From: Neoakkermansia glycaniphila
GTDB lineage: Bacteria; Verrucomicrobiota; Verrucomicrobiia; Verrucomicrobiales; Akkermansiaceae
NCBI RefSeq assembly: GCF_001683795.1
Contig: NZ_LIGX01000001.1
Location: forward strand, 83,419-147,418
Length of the DNA stretch: 64,000 nucleotides
Direction: 5' to 3'
In this document: positions 25,601-34,160 of the stretch, in pieces
Position numbering within the stretch: the stretch's first letter is position 1
How the letters are laid out: each line of letters begins with the position of its first letter
Program-made: the position numbers and the translations under genes
Notes under the pieces: generated by a model
What the model saw: the letters and a program-made list of their open reading frames with translations, nothing else
The model's database searches: none
Told to the model about the DNA's origin: nothing

Positions 25601-26392
25601 TTAATTGTTGCCTGTGAACGTGAGTGTATCCCCGTCCCACATGGCGAGGCCGTCCATCAGGGCGGTGGCCTGGTCGCGCAGGTCGGGCGGCAGGTCCGGG
25701 AGTGTTGCTTCCAGGGAGAGGGGTTCTGGCGGTGTGTTGCGGGCGGTGTCGAGGGAGTTGTAGGCGGCGGCGTCCATCAGGCCGAGGGCTGCCGCTTCTT
25801 CCCACGCCACGGGGATGCGGTCCATGCCGCTGTTGTAGTCGTAGGGGGCGTAGTCGCTGCCCCAGCGGGAGAGGGCGGCCCAGATGGGCGAGGTGGTGAG
25901 TGCGACCATTTCGGTGGCGCTGGCTCCGGCGCCGCCTACTGCGCCGTAGGCGATGCGCCAGCGCAAGGGCCAGTCGCGCGGCTGGGTGCGTTCGCCCATG
26001 CGGACGAGGCGGTATGCCGGGAAGGCGAGCGATCCGCGGTAGGCTTCGGCCTGGGCGCGGCTGGCTGCCTGCGTGGTCTGGGTTTCGAGGATGAGGTTTT
26101 TCCGCGCCGTGCCGGAGAGGTCTCGGATGGTTCCTTCGTCGCCCGGTTCGGGAGTGTAGCCGATCGCATCGAGCATGTCGGTGATCGCATGGCGGGCTTC
26201 GGTTTTGGAGGCTCCGCCTGTGAGGATGGCCGCTGCCTGCTGCCGGATTTTCAGGAGGGTGGCCAGGTCGTCCACCAGAGCGCCGAAGATGGAGCGGACG
26301 GTGAGTTCCGGAGACATGCGCGCCCACTGCTCCGACGTCATGCGGACAGGGAGCGGTGTTTTGGCGTTGAGGATGTCGGCAGCGGATGGCAT
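25601..26392 (-). CDS. Putative MuF-like minor head protein
   Basis: 263 aa. The N-terminal ~60 residues look helical and partner-binding (MTSEQWARMSPELTVRSIFGALVDDLATLLKIRQQ). The middle has RDLSGTARKNLILETQTTQAASRAQAEAYRG, similar to the conserved helix of phage minor head (gp30/gpF, MuF) proteins. PIWAALSRWGSDYAPYDYNSGMDRIPVAWEEAAALGL corresponds to the P-x-W...PYPPF-x-F-x-SGM...A-x-x-LGL signature I associate with that family. MuF proteins join the portal and scaffold and are packaged with DNA. Here the gene lies after gp36 rather than after the portal. Confidence 0.55.
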   Translation of the reverse strand: MPSAADILNAKTPLPVRMTSEQWARMSPELTVRSIFGALVDDLATLLKIRQQAAAILTGGASKTEARHAITDMLDAIGYTPEPGDEGTIRDLSGTARKNLILETQTTQAASRAQAEAYRGSLAFPAYRLVRMGERTQPRDWPLRWRIAYGAVGGAGASATEMVALTTSPIWAALSRWGSDYAPYDYNSGMDRIPVAWEEAAALGLMDAAAYNSLDTARNTPPEPLSLEATLPDLPPDLRDQATALMDGLAMWDGDTLTFTGNN

Positions 26393-26410
26393 GGTGGGTG
26401 GAGGCTGGGT

Positions 26411-26534
26411 TACACAGATGGCGCAGATCGATGCACAGATTTTTCCGGGTTCGAATCCGGCTGATCGCCGGATTGATGGAGCTGTAATATTTTGATATAA
26501 AATAAATCAGTGTTCATCTGCGGTATCTGTGGCT
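26411..26534. repeat. Palindromic-end repeat, copy 1
   Basis: About 125 bp, similar to 36165-36290. Shared pieces are CACAGATGGCGCAGAT at one end, CACAGATTTTTCCGGG, CGAATCCGGC, AATAAATCAGTG and ATCTGTGGCT. Ends are inverted copies of CACAGAT/ATCTGTG, as in REP/MITE-type repeats. Confidence 0.7.
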
Positions 26535-26555
26535 TCTGCGTTCGTGGCCGCCGGA

Positions 26556-26996
26556 TCAAGGTATGGGGTAGAGTCCGGGGCCGTCGTTGCCGTAGGCGGG
26601 GTCGGGGGCGATGATCGCCGGGGTGCTGGCGGGCTGGATGGGGAGTTTGCCCGTGGCATCGAGGACAAGCTGCTTCTGCGTGCGTACTTCGGCGATGCGG
26701 GCGGCGGCTTCGGCGGCGGCCTGTTTGCGTTCGTCGGTGATGGCCAGCGCGTACCGTTTGAGGAGGCGCCATGCGATCATGTCCAGCGCGGCCGGACGCA
26801 GGCTGCGGGGGATGAGGGCGCCATCAGGCAGGATGTTGGCCAGGTTCTGCGCGACGGCATCGCGTACGATGGCCGTGACGTCGTCGATGGCGTCCTGGAC
26901 GGCGGCGGATGCTTCCGGCCTGGTGAGGGCGGTGAGTTCTTCACCGACGAAGACGGCGGACAAGTCGTCCGGCCTGATGGCGACCCAGTAGTTCAT
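26556..26996 (-). CDS. Mu gp36-like head-tail connector protein (DUF1320)
   Basis: 146 aa from the ATG at 26996, which overlaps the previous stop. Family-like sequence: a start with D-D-L-S (MNYWVAIRPDDLSAVFVGEELTALTRPE) followed by the helical AVQDAIDDVTAIVRDAVAQNL, and RSLRPAALDMIAWRLLKRYALAITDERKQAAAEAAARIAEV, which matches the conserved helices of gp36/DUF1320. The final 30 residues (LPIQPASTPAIIAPDPAYGNDGPGLYPIP) are a Pro-rich disordered tail. This is the usual neighbour downstream of the Mu capsid gene. Confidence 0.78.
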   Translation of the reverse strand: MNYWVAIRPDDLSAVFVGEELTALTRPEASAAVQDAIDDVTAIVRDAVAQNLANILPDGALIPRSLRPAALDMIAWRLLKRYALAITDERKQAAAEAAARIAEVRTQKQLVLDATGKLPIQPASTPAIIAPDPAYGNDGPGLYPIP

Positions 26997-27421
26997 GATT
27001 CCTGTTCGGAGGGTTGTTCGTGTTGCAGGAGGGCGTCGGCGACGGCGTCCACGCGGCCCATCATCCATTCCAGGTGTTTGTCGTCGGTGATGACGCTGCC
27101 CCATGTGGGTGACTGGATCAGGGCGCAGGCGATGCGGACTCGGATTTCCGTGCGTGACGGTTCGACGGATACGGGTTGCAGGGAGCAGCACCCGTCAAGG
27201 ATCAACCTTTCGGCATTGTCTTCGCCTTCCGCTTGATTTGGTTTGGTGCCTGTGGGCTGTTCGTCAGGCTTGTCTTGGCCTGTTTTGGCGGCAGCCGATT
27301 CATTTGTTTCCTGATCGGGGATGTCGGTTTGTTGCTGGCGTTCAGCGACCGCATTTTCGTCCATTTCCGGATTGTTGGGTGCGGCGGGTGCAGGTTCCTG
27401 CTTGGTATTTTTTGTAGCCAT
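26993..27421 (-). CDS. Phage head-associated protein, hypothetical
   Basis: 142 aa from the ATG at 27421 (MATKNTKQEPAPAAPNN). The first ~70 residues are Gln/Glu/Asn/Pro-rich and probably disordered. The C-terminal half (AERLILDGCCSLQPVSVEPSRTEIRVRIACALIQSPTWGSVITDDKHLEWMMGRVDAVADAL) looks folded and ends in Gln/Glu residues. It sits between the capsid hairpin and the gp36-like gene, with coupled translation into the latter. No family recognised; Mu gp35-like position. Confidence 0.55.
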   Translation of the reverse strand: MATKNTKQEPAPAAPNNPEMDENAVAERQQQTDIPDQETNESAAAKTGQDKPDEQPTGTKPNQAEGEDNAERLILDGCCSLQPVSVEPSRTEIRVRIACALIQSPTWGSVITDDKHLEWMMGRVDAVADALLQHEQPSEQES

Positions 27422-27449
27422 GTGTGTGTTCTGGTTTTGTGTTGCGGCG

Positions 27450-27481
27450 CCATGCACGGTGCAGGCATGCGCCGTGCATGG
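27450..27481 (-). promoter_or_regulatory. Hairpin directly after the major capsid gene
   Basis: A perfect 10-bp stem (CCATGCACGG / CCGTGCATGG) with a 12-base loop, 8 bp past the capsid stop. No U-tract follows. The stem motif CCATGCAC recurs at 43702-43744. Confidence 0.65.
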
Positions 27482-27489
27482 GGGATGGT

Positions 27490-28428
27490 TCAGCTGACGG
27501 TGATGCGGTTGTTCAGGCCGATGGCGGGGAAGACGAATTGGCGGGACATGCCGATTTCGTACCACCAGGTGTGTTCCGCATCGGAGCGGTACTTGATGGG
27601 GACTTCAACCGGTCCGGAGTCTCCTCCGTACAGGATAGCCATGCCGCAGAGGTCGTCATACTGGCTCTGATCGTCGATGAAGGTGAGCATGACGTCGGAA
27701 CCCAGCATGTTGGCTCCCGTCGTTTGGACGTTCGGTCCCGGTGCGGCCGTGCCTACCGGGACGGTGACTCGGTGTATCTTCGTGCCGGTGGCGGCATCGA
27801 GGCCCAGCAGTTCGTACAGGCGTTCGGGGGTGAGCGTTTGCGTGGAGTTGTACTGGATTCTGGGCAGGATGCTCGGGTTTTCGGACAGGATGTCCCATGC
27901 CTGGTGCGAGAATATGATGCGGTTGGGTTCCACGCCGTGGTTGTTGCGGTAGTCGCTGATCAGGTCTTTCAGTTCCGTCAGCGGTTTCGAGGAGGCATTG
28001 GACCAATTGCCGATGCCCGAGAGAGCCGGCACATTGTCGCGCAGGGCCTGGAGGCCCTGGGCCGTTTGCGAGGTGCGCCAGGTGCCCAGCAGGGTGCCCA
28101 GTTTGGCATTGGCGATCTGGTCGGCCGTTTTGCCGGGGTTGCGCTTGAGTTCCTTGTCATCCACCCCGATGCGGATGCTGTGGTCTTGCAGCATGAAGGG
28201 GAGGTCGACGCTGCCGGTGTTGATGGTTTTGGCGACTTCGTGGAGGCCGCGTTCCGTTTCGACAGGACGCCAGACGTAGCCCTGCGGCCAGCTTTTGTAG
28301 GTGCCCATGCCTCCGATGTTGCCCGCCCAGCGGGCAGCCAGGAATTCGAGGACGTTGAAGACCGGGATTTTGAAGTAGTTGACGGCGCGGTCGTAGAGGG
28401 GATAGCAAAATTCTGTGGTGGTACTCAT
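27490..28428 (-). CDS. Major capsid protein
   Basis: 312 aa from the ATG at 28428 (MSTTTEFCYPLYDRAVNYFK). Size, position after a decoration-like protein and protease, and sequence fit a Mu gpT/HK97-fold major head subunit. Typical pieces are an N-terminal helical arm (GGMGTYKSWPQGYVWRPVETERGL), ADQIANAKLGTLLGTWRTSQTAQGLQALRDN, a long domain with NRIIFSHQAWDILSENPSILPRIQYNSTQTLTPERLYELLGL, and a terminal beta sheet (GMSRQFVFPAIGLNNRITVS). This should be the most abundant virion protein; a strong hairpin follows its stop. Confidence 0.85.
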   Translation of the reverse strand: MSTTTEFCYPLYDRAVNYFKIPVFNVLEFLAARWAGNIGGMGTYKSWPQGYVWRPVETERGLHEVAKTINTGSVDLPFMLQDHSIRIGVDDKELKRNPGKTADQIANAKLGTLLGTWRTSQTAQGLQALRDNVPALSGIGNWSNASSKPLTELKDLISDYRNNHGVEPNRIIFSHQAWDILSENPSILPRIQYNSTQTLTPERLYELLGLDAATGTKIHRVTVPVGTAAPGPNVQTTGANMLGSDVMLTFIDDQSQYDDLCGMAILYGGDSGPVEVPIKYRSDAEHTWWYEIGMSRQFVFPAIGLNNRITVS

Positions 28429-28442
28429 GATGATGGGAGGGA

Positions 28443-28874
28443 TTAGGGTTTGGTGGAGGGCGGCAGCATGATGGCGCTGACGAGTTGCCCGGCCGTTTGG
28501 GCCGTGACGTTCTGCATGGCCATGGCGACGATGATTTCGCCCGATGCTCCGGTGGCGGCGGATACGGTGCTGTCGCTGTTGAGCTTGAGTTTCGTGATGC
28601 CCTTGGAGATGACGCCGGGATTGGCGCCGAGCTGGACGTCGACCACTCCGCCGAAGGTGTACGGGATCAGGGTGGCTCCCGTGGTGTTGCCGCATATCTG
28701 GGCTAGCTGGCTGTCGGGTTCCGAGATGATGCCGAATATGTCGGAGGAGGATGTCGCCAGGGCGATTTCGCCCGAAGCGGTGAATTTGCCGAACTTGCCT
28801 TCGTGGAGGTGGCCCGTGGGGCGCAGCTCGGCGGTGTAATTGGCGCGGAAGCGCGGGATGTCTTGTACGATCAT
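28443..28874 (-). CDS. Capsid decoration/cement protein (DUF2190-like)
   Basis: 143 aa. Gly/Ala/Thr-rich beta protein: RANYTAELRPTGHLHEGKFGKFTASGEIALATSSSDIFGIISEP, then VDVQLGANPGVISKGITKLKLNSDSTVSAATGASGEIIVAMAMQ. The pattern of a short beta domain with repeated V-x-L-G-G/A turns is that of head decoration proteins. It precedes the capsid gene and follows the protease, as in many Mu-like and HK97-type phages. Start at 28874 has a CA-rich leader without Shine-Dalgarno. Confidence 0.72.
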   Translation of the reverse strand: MIVQDIPRFRANYTAELRPTGHLHEGKFGKFTASGEIALATSSSDIFGIISEPDSQLAQICGNTTGATLIPYTFGGVVDVQLGANPGVISKGITKLKLNSDSTVSAATGASGEIIVAMAMQNVTAQTAGQLVSAIMLPPSTKP

Positions 28875-28895
28875 GTGGTTGTGTGCGGTTGTGGG

Positions 28896-29537
28896 TTAGC
28901 GCCTTGCATCCGAGTAGGAGTTGACGGCGGAGTTGTAGGCTGCATTGTATTCGGCCGGGCTGAGAGGGCGGCCGAGGCGGGCGGATTCTTCCTTGACGTG
29001 TTTCCGGCAGTAGTCGACGAGGGCCATGTCCTGGGTCGGTACCTGCATGTCTGCGCCGTTGATGCGCATGGTGACGGTGCGGTTCGGCGTGTGCCCTTTG
29101 AGAGGCGCTGCCGGTTTGGCCGCATTGCGCCGCACTCCGAACAGGCCGGGATAGCGGGCGGAGTTGGTGGCGGCTCCGCCTGTGCCGGCTGCCTTGTTGG
29201 CTTCGGCCAGGGCGGAGGTGAGTTCTTCGTTGCTGCGCTGGAGGTCGGATACGGCCGAGACGAGGGAGGCCGGATTGGCCGTTGCATCGAGGCCGAGCAT
29301 TTCGGCGATTTGTGCGACGGCGTCGTCCAGAGTCAGTTCTTCGTCGCCGTCCGCATTGGTTTCGGGGTCGGTTTCGTCCGGATCGGTTTCGGAGTTGGTC
29401 GCGGTATCGGGATCATCCGGGTCGGCATCCGAGTTGGCAGCCTTTTCCTGGTCTTTCTCGGGTTCGCAGGTGCCGGAGTTGCGGCGCTGGCCCGTGATCG
29501 GTTGCGTGCCGCGATTGCGTGTTGCTTTGGGTTTCAT
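28896..29537 (-). CDS. Nested scaffold protein from an internal start (putative)
   Basis: In-frame ATG at 29537 (MKPKATRNRGTQP) in the protease gene would give a 213-aa scaffold. It is preceded by AACCAAACAAAACAC, close to the leaders of undoubted phage genes (for example CCACACAAACAC before 21819), and follows the end of the protease domain. In phage Mu the scaffold Z is the C-terminal part of I made from an internal start, so the same arrangement is inferred. Confidence 0.6.
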   Translation of the reverse strand: MKPKATRNRGTQPITGQRRNSGTCEPEKDQEKAANSDADPDDPDTATNSETDPDETDPETNADGDEELTLDDAVAQIAEMLGLDATANPASLVSAVSDLQRSNEELTSALAEANKAAGTGGAATNSARYPGLFGVRRNAAKPAAPLKGHTPNRTVTMRINGADMQVPTQDMALVDYCRKHVKEESARLGRPLSPAEYNAAYNSAVNSYSDARR

Positions 29538-30146
29538 GTGTTTTGTTTGGTTGTGGTGTTTGGTTTGGGTAGAGGTGAGGCTGTTGGTGATGGGGACTTG
29601 TCCCTTGTGTCGGTTGGTGTTGGTGATGGTGCAGGCATACAGGGCGGTAGGTGTGACGCCGCCTTCGATTTTCCGGAAGTCCGCAAATTCGTATTCCGTC
29701 GAGAAGAAGCAGTATTCGCCGGAGTTGACGAGGGCGTGCCCTGAATCCGTCCATTCGATCCACGCCCACAGGCGGCCGTCCGGTACGCATAATGCCTTGA
29801 TCCATCCTCTGGCGCCCGTGTCCGGCACGTCCACCCACGACAGATGGTCGCGCGTGACGAGGATGCCTTTGCCTTCGTTGTCGTACCGTTCGAAGTTGTC
29901 GACGATGCGGAGGAGGTCTTCTTCCGTGGACAGTTCGCGGGCGAATCCGTTTTTTTCCGCGAATGCCTGCAGCTCTTCATCCGACCAGCTCTCGGGGATG
30001 TCGTAGCCGAGACTTCGACCGACTTTCTCCATTTCGACGGTGGCGTGGTTGTAGGTGGGTTCGATGCAGTACCAGGCGGATCGCGGCACTTCCCCTACGG
30101 GAAACGGTGCATGCGGGGACTGGTCGAAGGGGGGGATTTGTGACAT
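28896..30146 (-). CDS. Mu I-like head maturation protease with fused scaffold
   Basis: 416 aa. The N-terminal part has a Mu-like protease (gene I) pattern: WAWIEWTDSGHALVNSGEYCFFSTEYEF, GGVTPTALYACTITNTNRHKGQVPI, which corresponds to W-T..G...I...EY.Y.SP ... G.I..L..A.LTN.P. The protease processes scaffold and capsid during head assembly. Residues ~205-416 contain an acidic disordered run (DADPDDPDTATNSETDPDETD) and a coiled coil (LVSAVSDLQRSNEELTSALAEA), as expected for a scaffold. An internal start at 29537 probably yields the scaffold alone. Confidence 0.82.
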   Translation of the reverse strand: MSQIPPFDQSPHAPFPVGEVPRSAWYCIEPTYNHATVEMEKVGRSLGYDIPESWSDEELQAFAEKNGFARELSTEEDLLRIVDNFERYDNEGKGILVTRDHLSWVDVPDTGARGWIKALCVPDGRLWAWIEWTDSGHALVNSGEYCFFSTEYEFADFRKIEGGVTPTALYACTITNTNRHKGQVPITNSLTSTQTKHHNQTKHMKPKATRNRGTQPITGQRRNSGTCEPEKDQEKAANSDADPDDPDTATNSETDPDETDPETNADGDEELTLDDAVAQIAEMLGLDATANPASLVSAVSDLQRSNEELTSALAEANKAAGTGGAATNSARYPGLFGVRRNAAKPAAPLKGHTPNRTVTMRINGADMQVPTQDMALVDYCRKHVKEESARLGRPLSPAEYNAAYNSAVNSYSDARR

Positions 30147-30269
30147 GGCGTGTTGACTTTGTGTGGCGTTGTGCTATGGTGTGCTTGGAAATCTGCTCTG
30201 GCGGCCCTGCAAGTTAAGGAGCGGACGACCGATCGGCGGGAGGCGCCCCCGCGTCCGGTCCTCTTTGGT

Positions 30270-32543
30270 TCAGTCCCGTTTGTATTTGAGGGTTCCTTTT
30301 CTCGTTTTTTCCATGCTGGACAGTCTGCGGTTGTGGAAGTAGGTGCGTACGTTGCCCGTTTTGCCGACGACGAAGCCCGCCAGGACGTAATGGCCGGAGG
30401 CATCCTTGTAGGAGCGCAGGTACGTGCGTTGCCCGTCGCGCGGGTTTTCCCATATTTCGTGAGGGCTTTTGACGGCGCGGACGGCTTCGGAGAGGTGGCG
30501 CAGGCGGCGGGCCTGTTCGGTGGATGTTTTCCCGGCCGCTTCCCAGTGGTCGAGGACGTCGCGCGTGAAGTGCACGTTCTGGCCGTCGATACTCCGGGCG
30601 CTGAATCCGCGCGTCAGGCCGCGTTTGGCACGGCCCGGGTGGCTGGCAGTCGAGGCGGGATCGGGCGAGATGTCTTTCAGCCTGCCCAGGCCGAGTTGTT
30701 CGGCCGTTCCCGTTTTGCCGACGGCGGCATGGCCGAATCCGGTTTTGAGGTCTTTGCGGCCGCGTCCTCTTTTGTCCCACCCCTTTTTGGCGCCTTCGCT
30801 GGTGCCGTAATTTTCGGCGACGGGTTCGTCTTCCGGGGAGGTTTGCGCGTTTTGTGCCGCATGGTTGTCACCATCCTGTTCGGATGTGCCCCGTGCCGCG
30901 CCGTGCATCGGGCGTGCATGGGGGGATGCTGCGTCGGAGGCATCATCGGGCGCATAGGGCGCGATCGCTTCCTGCAGGGCCTTTCGAAGGCTTTCCGCCT
31001 TGGCCTCGATGCGGGCCGGGTCGAGCGGCATGGAGGCGAGGCGTGTGAGGATGGCACGCTGTTCGGCGGTGATGCCGTCTTCCGGCTGCACCTGTGCGGC
31101 AGGGCGAGCAGACAGGTTGTGCATGCGTACGGCCGTGGCGGCGTCATACACTCTGCGGGCCTGCGGCCACAGCATGGTGGGGGCAAAGCGACGGTGCATG
31201 CTGTTGAGCATGCCGGCAGCCTGCTGCTCCGGCGTGAGAGGCACGGGAGCCAGAGGCATGCCCATTCGTTCTTCCAGGCTTTGTTGGGTCGGCACGAATC
31301 CTGCGGACTTGGCGGCGTAGATGGCTCGGGCGTCCATGTTGGCGCTGGTGACGTCCAGCCCCGTGAGTTCTGCGACTTGGTCGTCGGTGAGGCGGTAGCC
31401 TGCGGAGGCGAGCATGGCGATGGACTGGACGATTTCGGAGGTGCCCTTGTCTTCCAGCGGGGCGAGCGTGAATTCGACCAGATGCGGCTGGCCGGGGTGC
31501 CACTGGTTCAATGCCGGAGCGAAGAGATGCCGTTGCAGGAGGGCGGCGATGTCTTCCCCTTCGGCGGCGGCGATGGCATCGAAGGCGTCCTGGTGGGCGT
31601 TGCCGGTGGAGGTCGTCGTTCCTTCTCCCGGCGCCGTGAGCATGGTCATGAGGCCGCCCGTGCAGCGTAGGACGATTTCCTGCGAGGCCATGTCGATGTA
31701 CCGCGTGAAAGAGTCGGGGCCGAGGGAGCCGGGCTGGACTGTTTCCACCTTGCTGCCGGGCGGCAGGACTCCGGCACTGTTGGAGAGGCACTGGCGTCCG
31801 AATTCGATGAAGGCTTTTTTCTGTTCTTCCGAGATTCCGTCGGGCATGATGATGTACATGGGCGGCGTGCCGTATCGGCCATTGTATACCGCCAGCTGGC
31901 ATTTGCCGTTCTTGCGGTCGAATACCAGCAGCATGGCCACCTGGTCGATGGGCCGGGGGCAGATGCGGGTGATGATGCTGTCCATGGAGACGGGAAGATC
32001 CTTTCCGATCGTGGCGCCGTAGGTGGCTTCCGGATTCCAGCGCCAGGGTCCCTTGTACCCGTCCCGGCACCAGTTCCAGTTGTCTGTGAGGTTCAGGCGG
32101 AGGGAGGTGTCGGTTTCAAGCAACTGGAGGTGGCGGTAATGCCGGAAGGATGCCTGCGCCAGTCCGGCGATGCCTTCTTCCATGTTGTCGATCGCGTTGC
32201 AGAAGTCGGTCAGCGTGCGTGCCTGGGCGTCGGCGAGGCAGGCTTCGGCATCGGTCAGGCCGTCTTTGGGCCGAATGTCCCAGCGCAGTTTCTTCAGGGC
32301 GGCAAGCCGCCGGTCCACGCAGACGGAAAGGTAGGTGTCCGCCTGTTCGATGTTGTGCCATATCCACTGAATGTTGGACCAGGCTCCGCGCATGGCTTCG
32401 TTGACGGCATCCCGCATGATCGGGAGCGTCAGGTAGTCCAGAGGGTGGGTGCGTTCCAGCCATTGGTCCCGGGAGACGGACATCTCCTGGAGGTCGAGGC
32501 TGGAAAAGTGCAGCGGGCGGGAATCCGGTACGGGTGTGCTCAT
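30270..32543 (-). CDS. Mu gp29-like portal protein fused to a C-terminal PBECR nuclease domain
   Basis: 757 aa, against roughly 510 for Mu gp29. Residues ~1-480 form a DUF935-type portal: RDQWLERTHPLDYLTLPIMRDAV, VDRRLAALKKLRWDIRP, a long helical crown with IKQ-like IEFGRQCLSNSAGVLPPGSKVE, and LTGLDVTSANMDARAIYAAKSAG. After an Ala/Asp/Glu-rich linker (residues ~560-645) comes a compact C-terminal domain at 651-757: VHFTRDVLDHW, SPHEIWENPRDGQRTYLRSY, VLAGFVVGKTGNVRTYFHNRR, TLKYKRD. This strand/helix order with P-x-E-I-W...Y-L...V-x-T-x-F matches phage-Barnase-EndoU-colicin E5/D-RelE-like nuclease domains. No immunity gene is obvious. Confidence 0.8.
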   Translation of the reverse strand: MSTPVPDSRPLHFSSLDLQEMSVSRDQWLERTHPLDYLTLPIMRDAVNEAMRGAWSNIQWIWHNIEQADTYLSVCVDRRLAALKKLRWDIRPKDGLTDAEACLADAQARTLTDFCNAIDNMEEGIAGLAQASFRHYRHLQLLETDTSLRLNLTDNWNWCRDGYKGPWRWNPEATYGATIGKDLPVSMDSIITRICPRPIDQVAMLLVFDRKNGKCQLAVYNGRYGTPPMYIIMPDGISEEQKKAFIEFGRQCLSNSAGVLPPGSKVETVQPGSLGPDSFTRYIDMASQEIVLRCTGGLMTMLTAPGEGTTTSTGNAHQDAFDAIAAAEGEDIAALLQRHLFAPALNQWHPGQPHLVEFTLAPLEDKGTSEIVQSIAMLASAGYRLTDDQVAELTGLDVTSANMDARAIYAAKSAGFVPTQQSLEERMGMPLAPVPLTPEQQAAGMLNSMHRRFAPTMLWPQARRVYDAATAVRMHNLSARPAAQVQPEDGITAEQRAILTRLASMPLDPARIEAKAESLRKALQEAIAPYAPDDASDAASPHARPMHGAARGTSEQDGDNHAAQNAQTSPEDEPVAENYGTSEGAKKGWDKRGRGRKDLKTGFGHAAVGKTGTAEQLGLGRLKDISPDPASTASHPGRAKRGLTRGFSARSIDGQNVHFTRDVLDHWEAAGKTSTEQARRLRHLSEAVRAVKSPHEIWENPRDGQRTYLRSYKDASGHYVLAGFVVGKTGNVRTYFHNRRLSSMEKTRKGTLKYKRD

Positions 32544-32546
32544 GGC

Positions 32547-34160
32547 TTAAAACGGGCGGTTGAGTAATGCGGCGTTGTTGGGGAGGGAGGCATCCCACGG
32601 GTTCAGCATGTCCGGCCGGGCAAGTTCGATCGGTTCCGGCAGCATGTCGCAGGAGGGGCGGATGTGGCCCCAGTAGGCGAGTTTGGTGGAGTCGAAGGTG
32701 TCGGCGTGGTAGCCTTCCTTGGAGATTTCGGCTTCGAAGCGGGCGCCGTTGCGGATGACGAGGCGATGGTCTTCCGCGACCCATTGGCCGGGAGGCAAGG
32801 CGATCGTGCCGTCTTCCAGAGCAGCGCAGTAGGCGGTGCCGAGGGCCGTTTTGGCATCCGAGTCCATGCCCTGGTAGCGGACTTTGTCGCCGCCTGCGAT
32901 GCCGCGGACGTTGAGGTGGTGGCGCATGTCCCGTGCCAGCAGGTTGGAGTAGAATTTTTCATTGGACGAGTCGACCCACAGGCCGCTGATGTTGGCCCGC
33001 CCCAGCTGGTGCAGCACATGGCGTATGGCCGCCTGCATGGTGTAGTAGTCTCCCGTTTTCCAGCGGACGATGAGGCGGGCATGGCAGATGCCGTCCGTTT
33101 TCTGCAGGACGGTGAGGGCCGAGGGGTTGGACTTTTTGTTGGTGGTGCTGGCGACGTCCTGCCCCATGGTGCAGGGGTCGGCGGTCAGGGTGTCCGCCCA
33201 TGCCGTGCCGATCAGGGAGGCGATGTTGTTGGCGGTGACGTCCTGTCCGGCCAGGTCGATGGCGGTGCATGTGCCGCTTCCTTTTTCCTGGGCACGGTCG
33301 AGCCATGCGCGTTTGACGGCGGATTCGCCACTGGGCAGGAAGGACAACAGATAGTTGCGATCCGCCGATTGTTTGTCCAGGGAATGCGCCCGGTAGGTGT
33401 CATAGTCCACGGCTTCCCCGGTTTGCGGATCGTAGAGGGGTACTCCTGCCAGAGCGGCATCGTATGCGTCCACCCGGTGCACGGGGTAGCCCGTTTCCGT
33501 CTTGTAGAAATTGCCTTCCGGGTTCGGTGTGAACTTGCGTGTTCCCGGATTCAACACGTCGTACATGTAGTGTTTTTCCTCTTTAGATGGAGTGGTAAAC
33601 ATCCACATCATGAATTCGGGGTTGCTGGCGATGATGGGTTCGACGGCATCCAGTACTTCGAGGCAATGGGGCCAAAAGCCGACTTCGTCACCGAATACGT
33701 CTCCGGTCCAGCTTCGTGCCGTTGCCGGATTTGGCGGTAATATCAATGTTCGGCTATAGCGGGTGCGGCTGTGATAGATGCGTATTTGGGCCGAATTCTT
33801 TTGCATGATTTCTGCCAGATCGGATACATCCAGCAGTTGGTGTGTTTTCCTGTCCACCACGTTTCCTCCCAGCCTCACGTTCAGGGTGTTTTCTGCATCG
33901 TGTATTTTCTGCAGGGCGTCATGCCAGATGGTTGCTTCCTTCTCCAGCAATTCTTTTCCTACATTCAGAGATGCCGAGATGAAGAAGCAGGAGCGGCCTG
34001 CTTTGGATAACATCCGGTCGAGAGCCTTGGCTGCAATCGTATAGGATTTCCCGCCTTGGCGTCTCCACAAAAAGAAGGCAATGCGCATCCGCAACGCGAA
34101 CGCTACTTGCTGGTAAGCCTTGAACTGGATCAGGGGTTTGACGGAAGGGGCGGGTTTCAT
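32547..34160 (-). CDS. Terminase large subunit (Mu gp28-like)
   Basis: 537 aa. DNA-packaging motor ATPase and nuclease. The Walker A motif is WRRQGGKS at residues 32-39 and the Walker B is GDVFGDEVGF with Asp158-Glu159. ISASLNVGKE follows as the adenine-side motif. The RNase H-like nuclease domain starts after residue ~290 (CTAIDLAGQDVTAN, acidic residue) and continues with LWVDSSNEKFY and DTFDSTKLAYWGHIRPSCDML. It overlaps the TerS-like gene by 4 bp and is 3 bp from the portal gene. Complete and intact. Confidence 0.92.
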   Translation of the reverse strand: MKPAPSVKPLIQFKAYQQVAFALRMRIAFFLWRRQGGKSYTIAAKALDRMLSKAGRSCFFISASLNVGKELLEKEATIWHDALQKIHDAENTLNVRLGGNVVDRKTHQLLDVSDLAEIMQKNSAQIRIYHSRTRYSRTLILPPNPATARSWTGDVFGDEVGFWPHCLEVLDAVEPIIASNPEFMMWMFTTPSKEEKHYMYDVLNPGTRKFTPNPEGNFYKTETGYPVHRVDAYDAALAGVPLYDPQTGEAVDYDTYRAHSLDKQSADRNYLLSFLPSGESAVKRAWLDRAQEKGSGTCTAIDLAGQDVTANNIASLIGTAWADTLTADPCTMGQDVASTTNKKSNPSALTVLQKTDGICHARLIVRWKTGDYYTMQAAIRHVLHQLGRANISGLWVDSSNEKFYSNLLARDMRHHLNVRGIAGGDKVRYQGMDSDAKTALGTAYCAALEDGTIALPPGQWVAEDHRLVIRNGARFEAEISKEGYHADTFDSTKLAYWGHIRPSCDMLPEPIELARPDMLNPWDASLPNNAALLNRPF

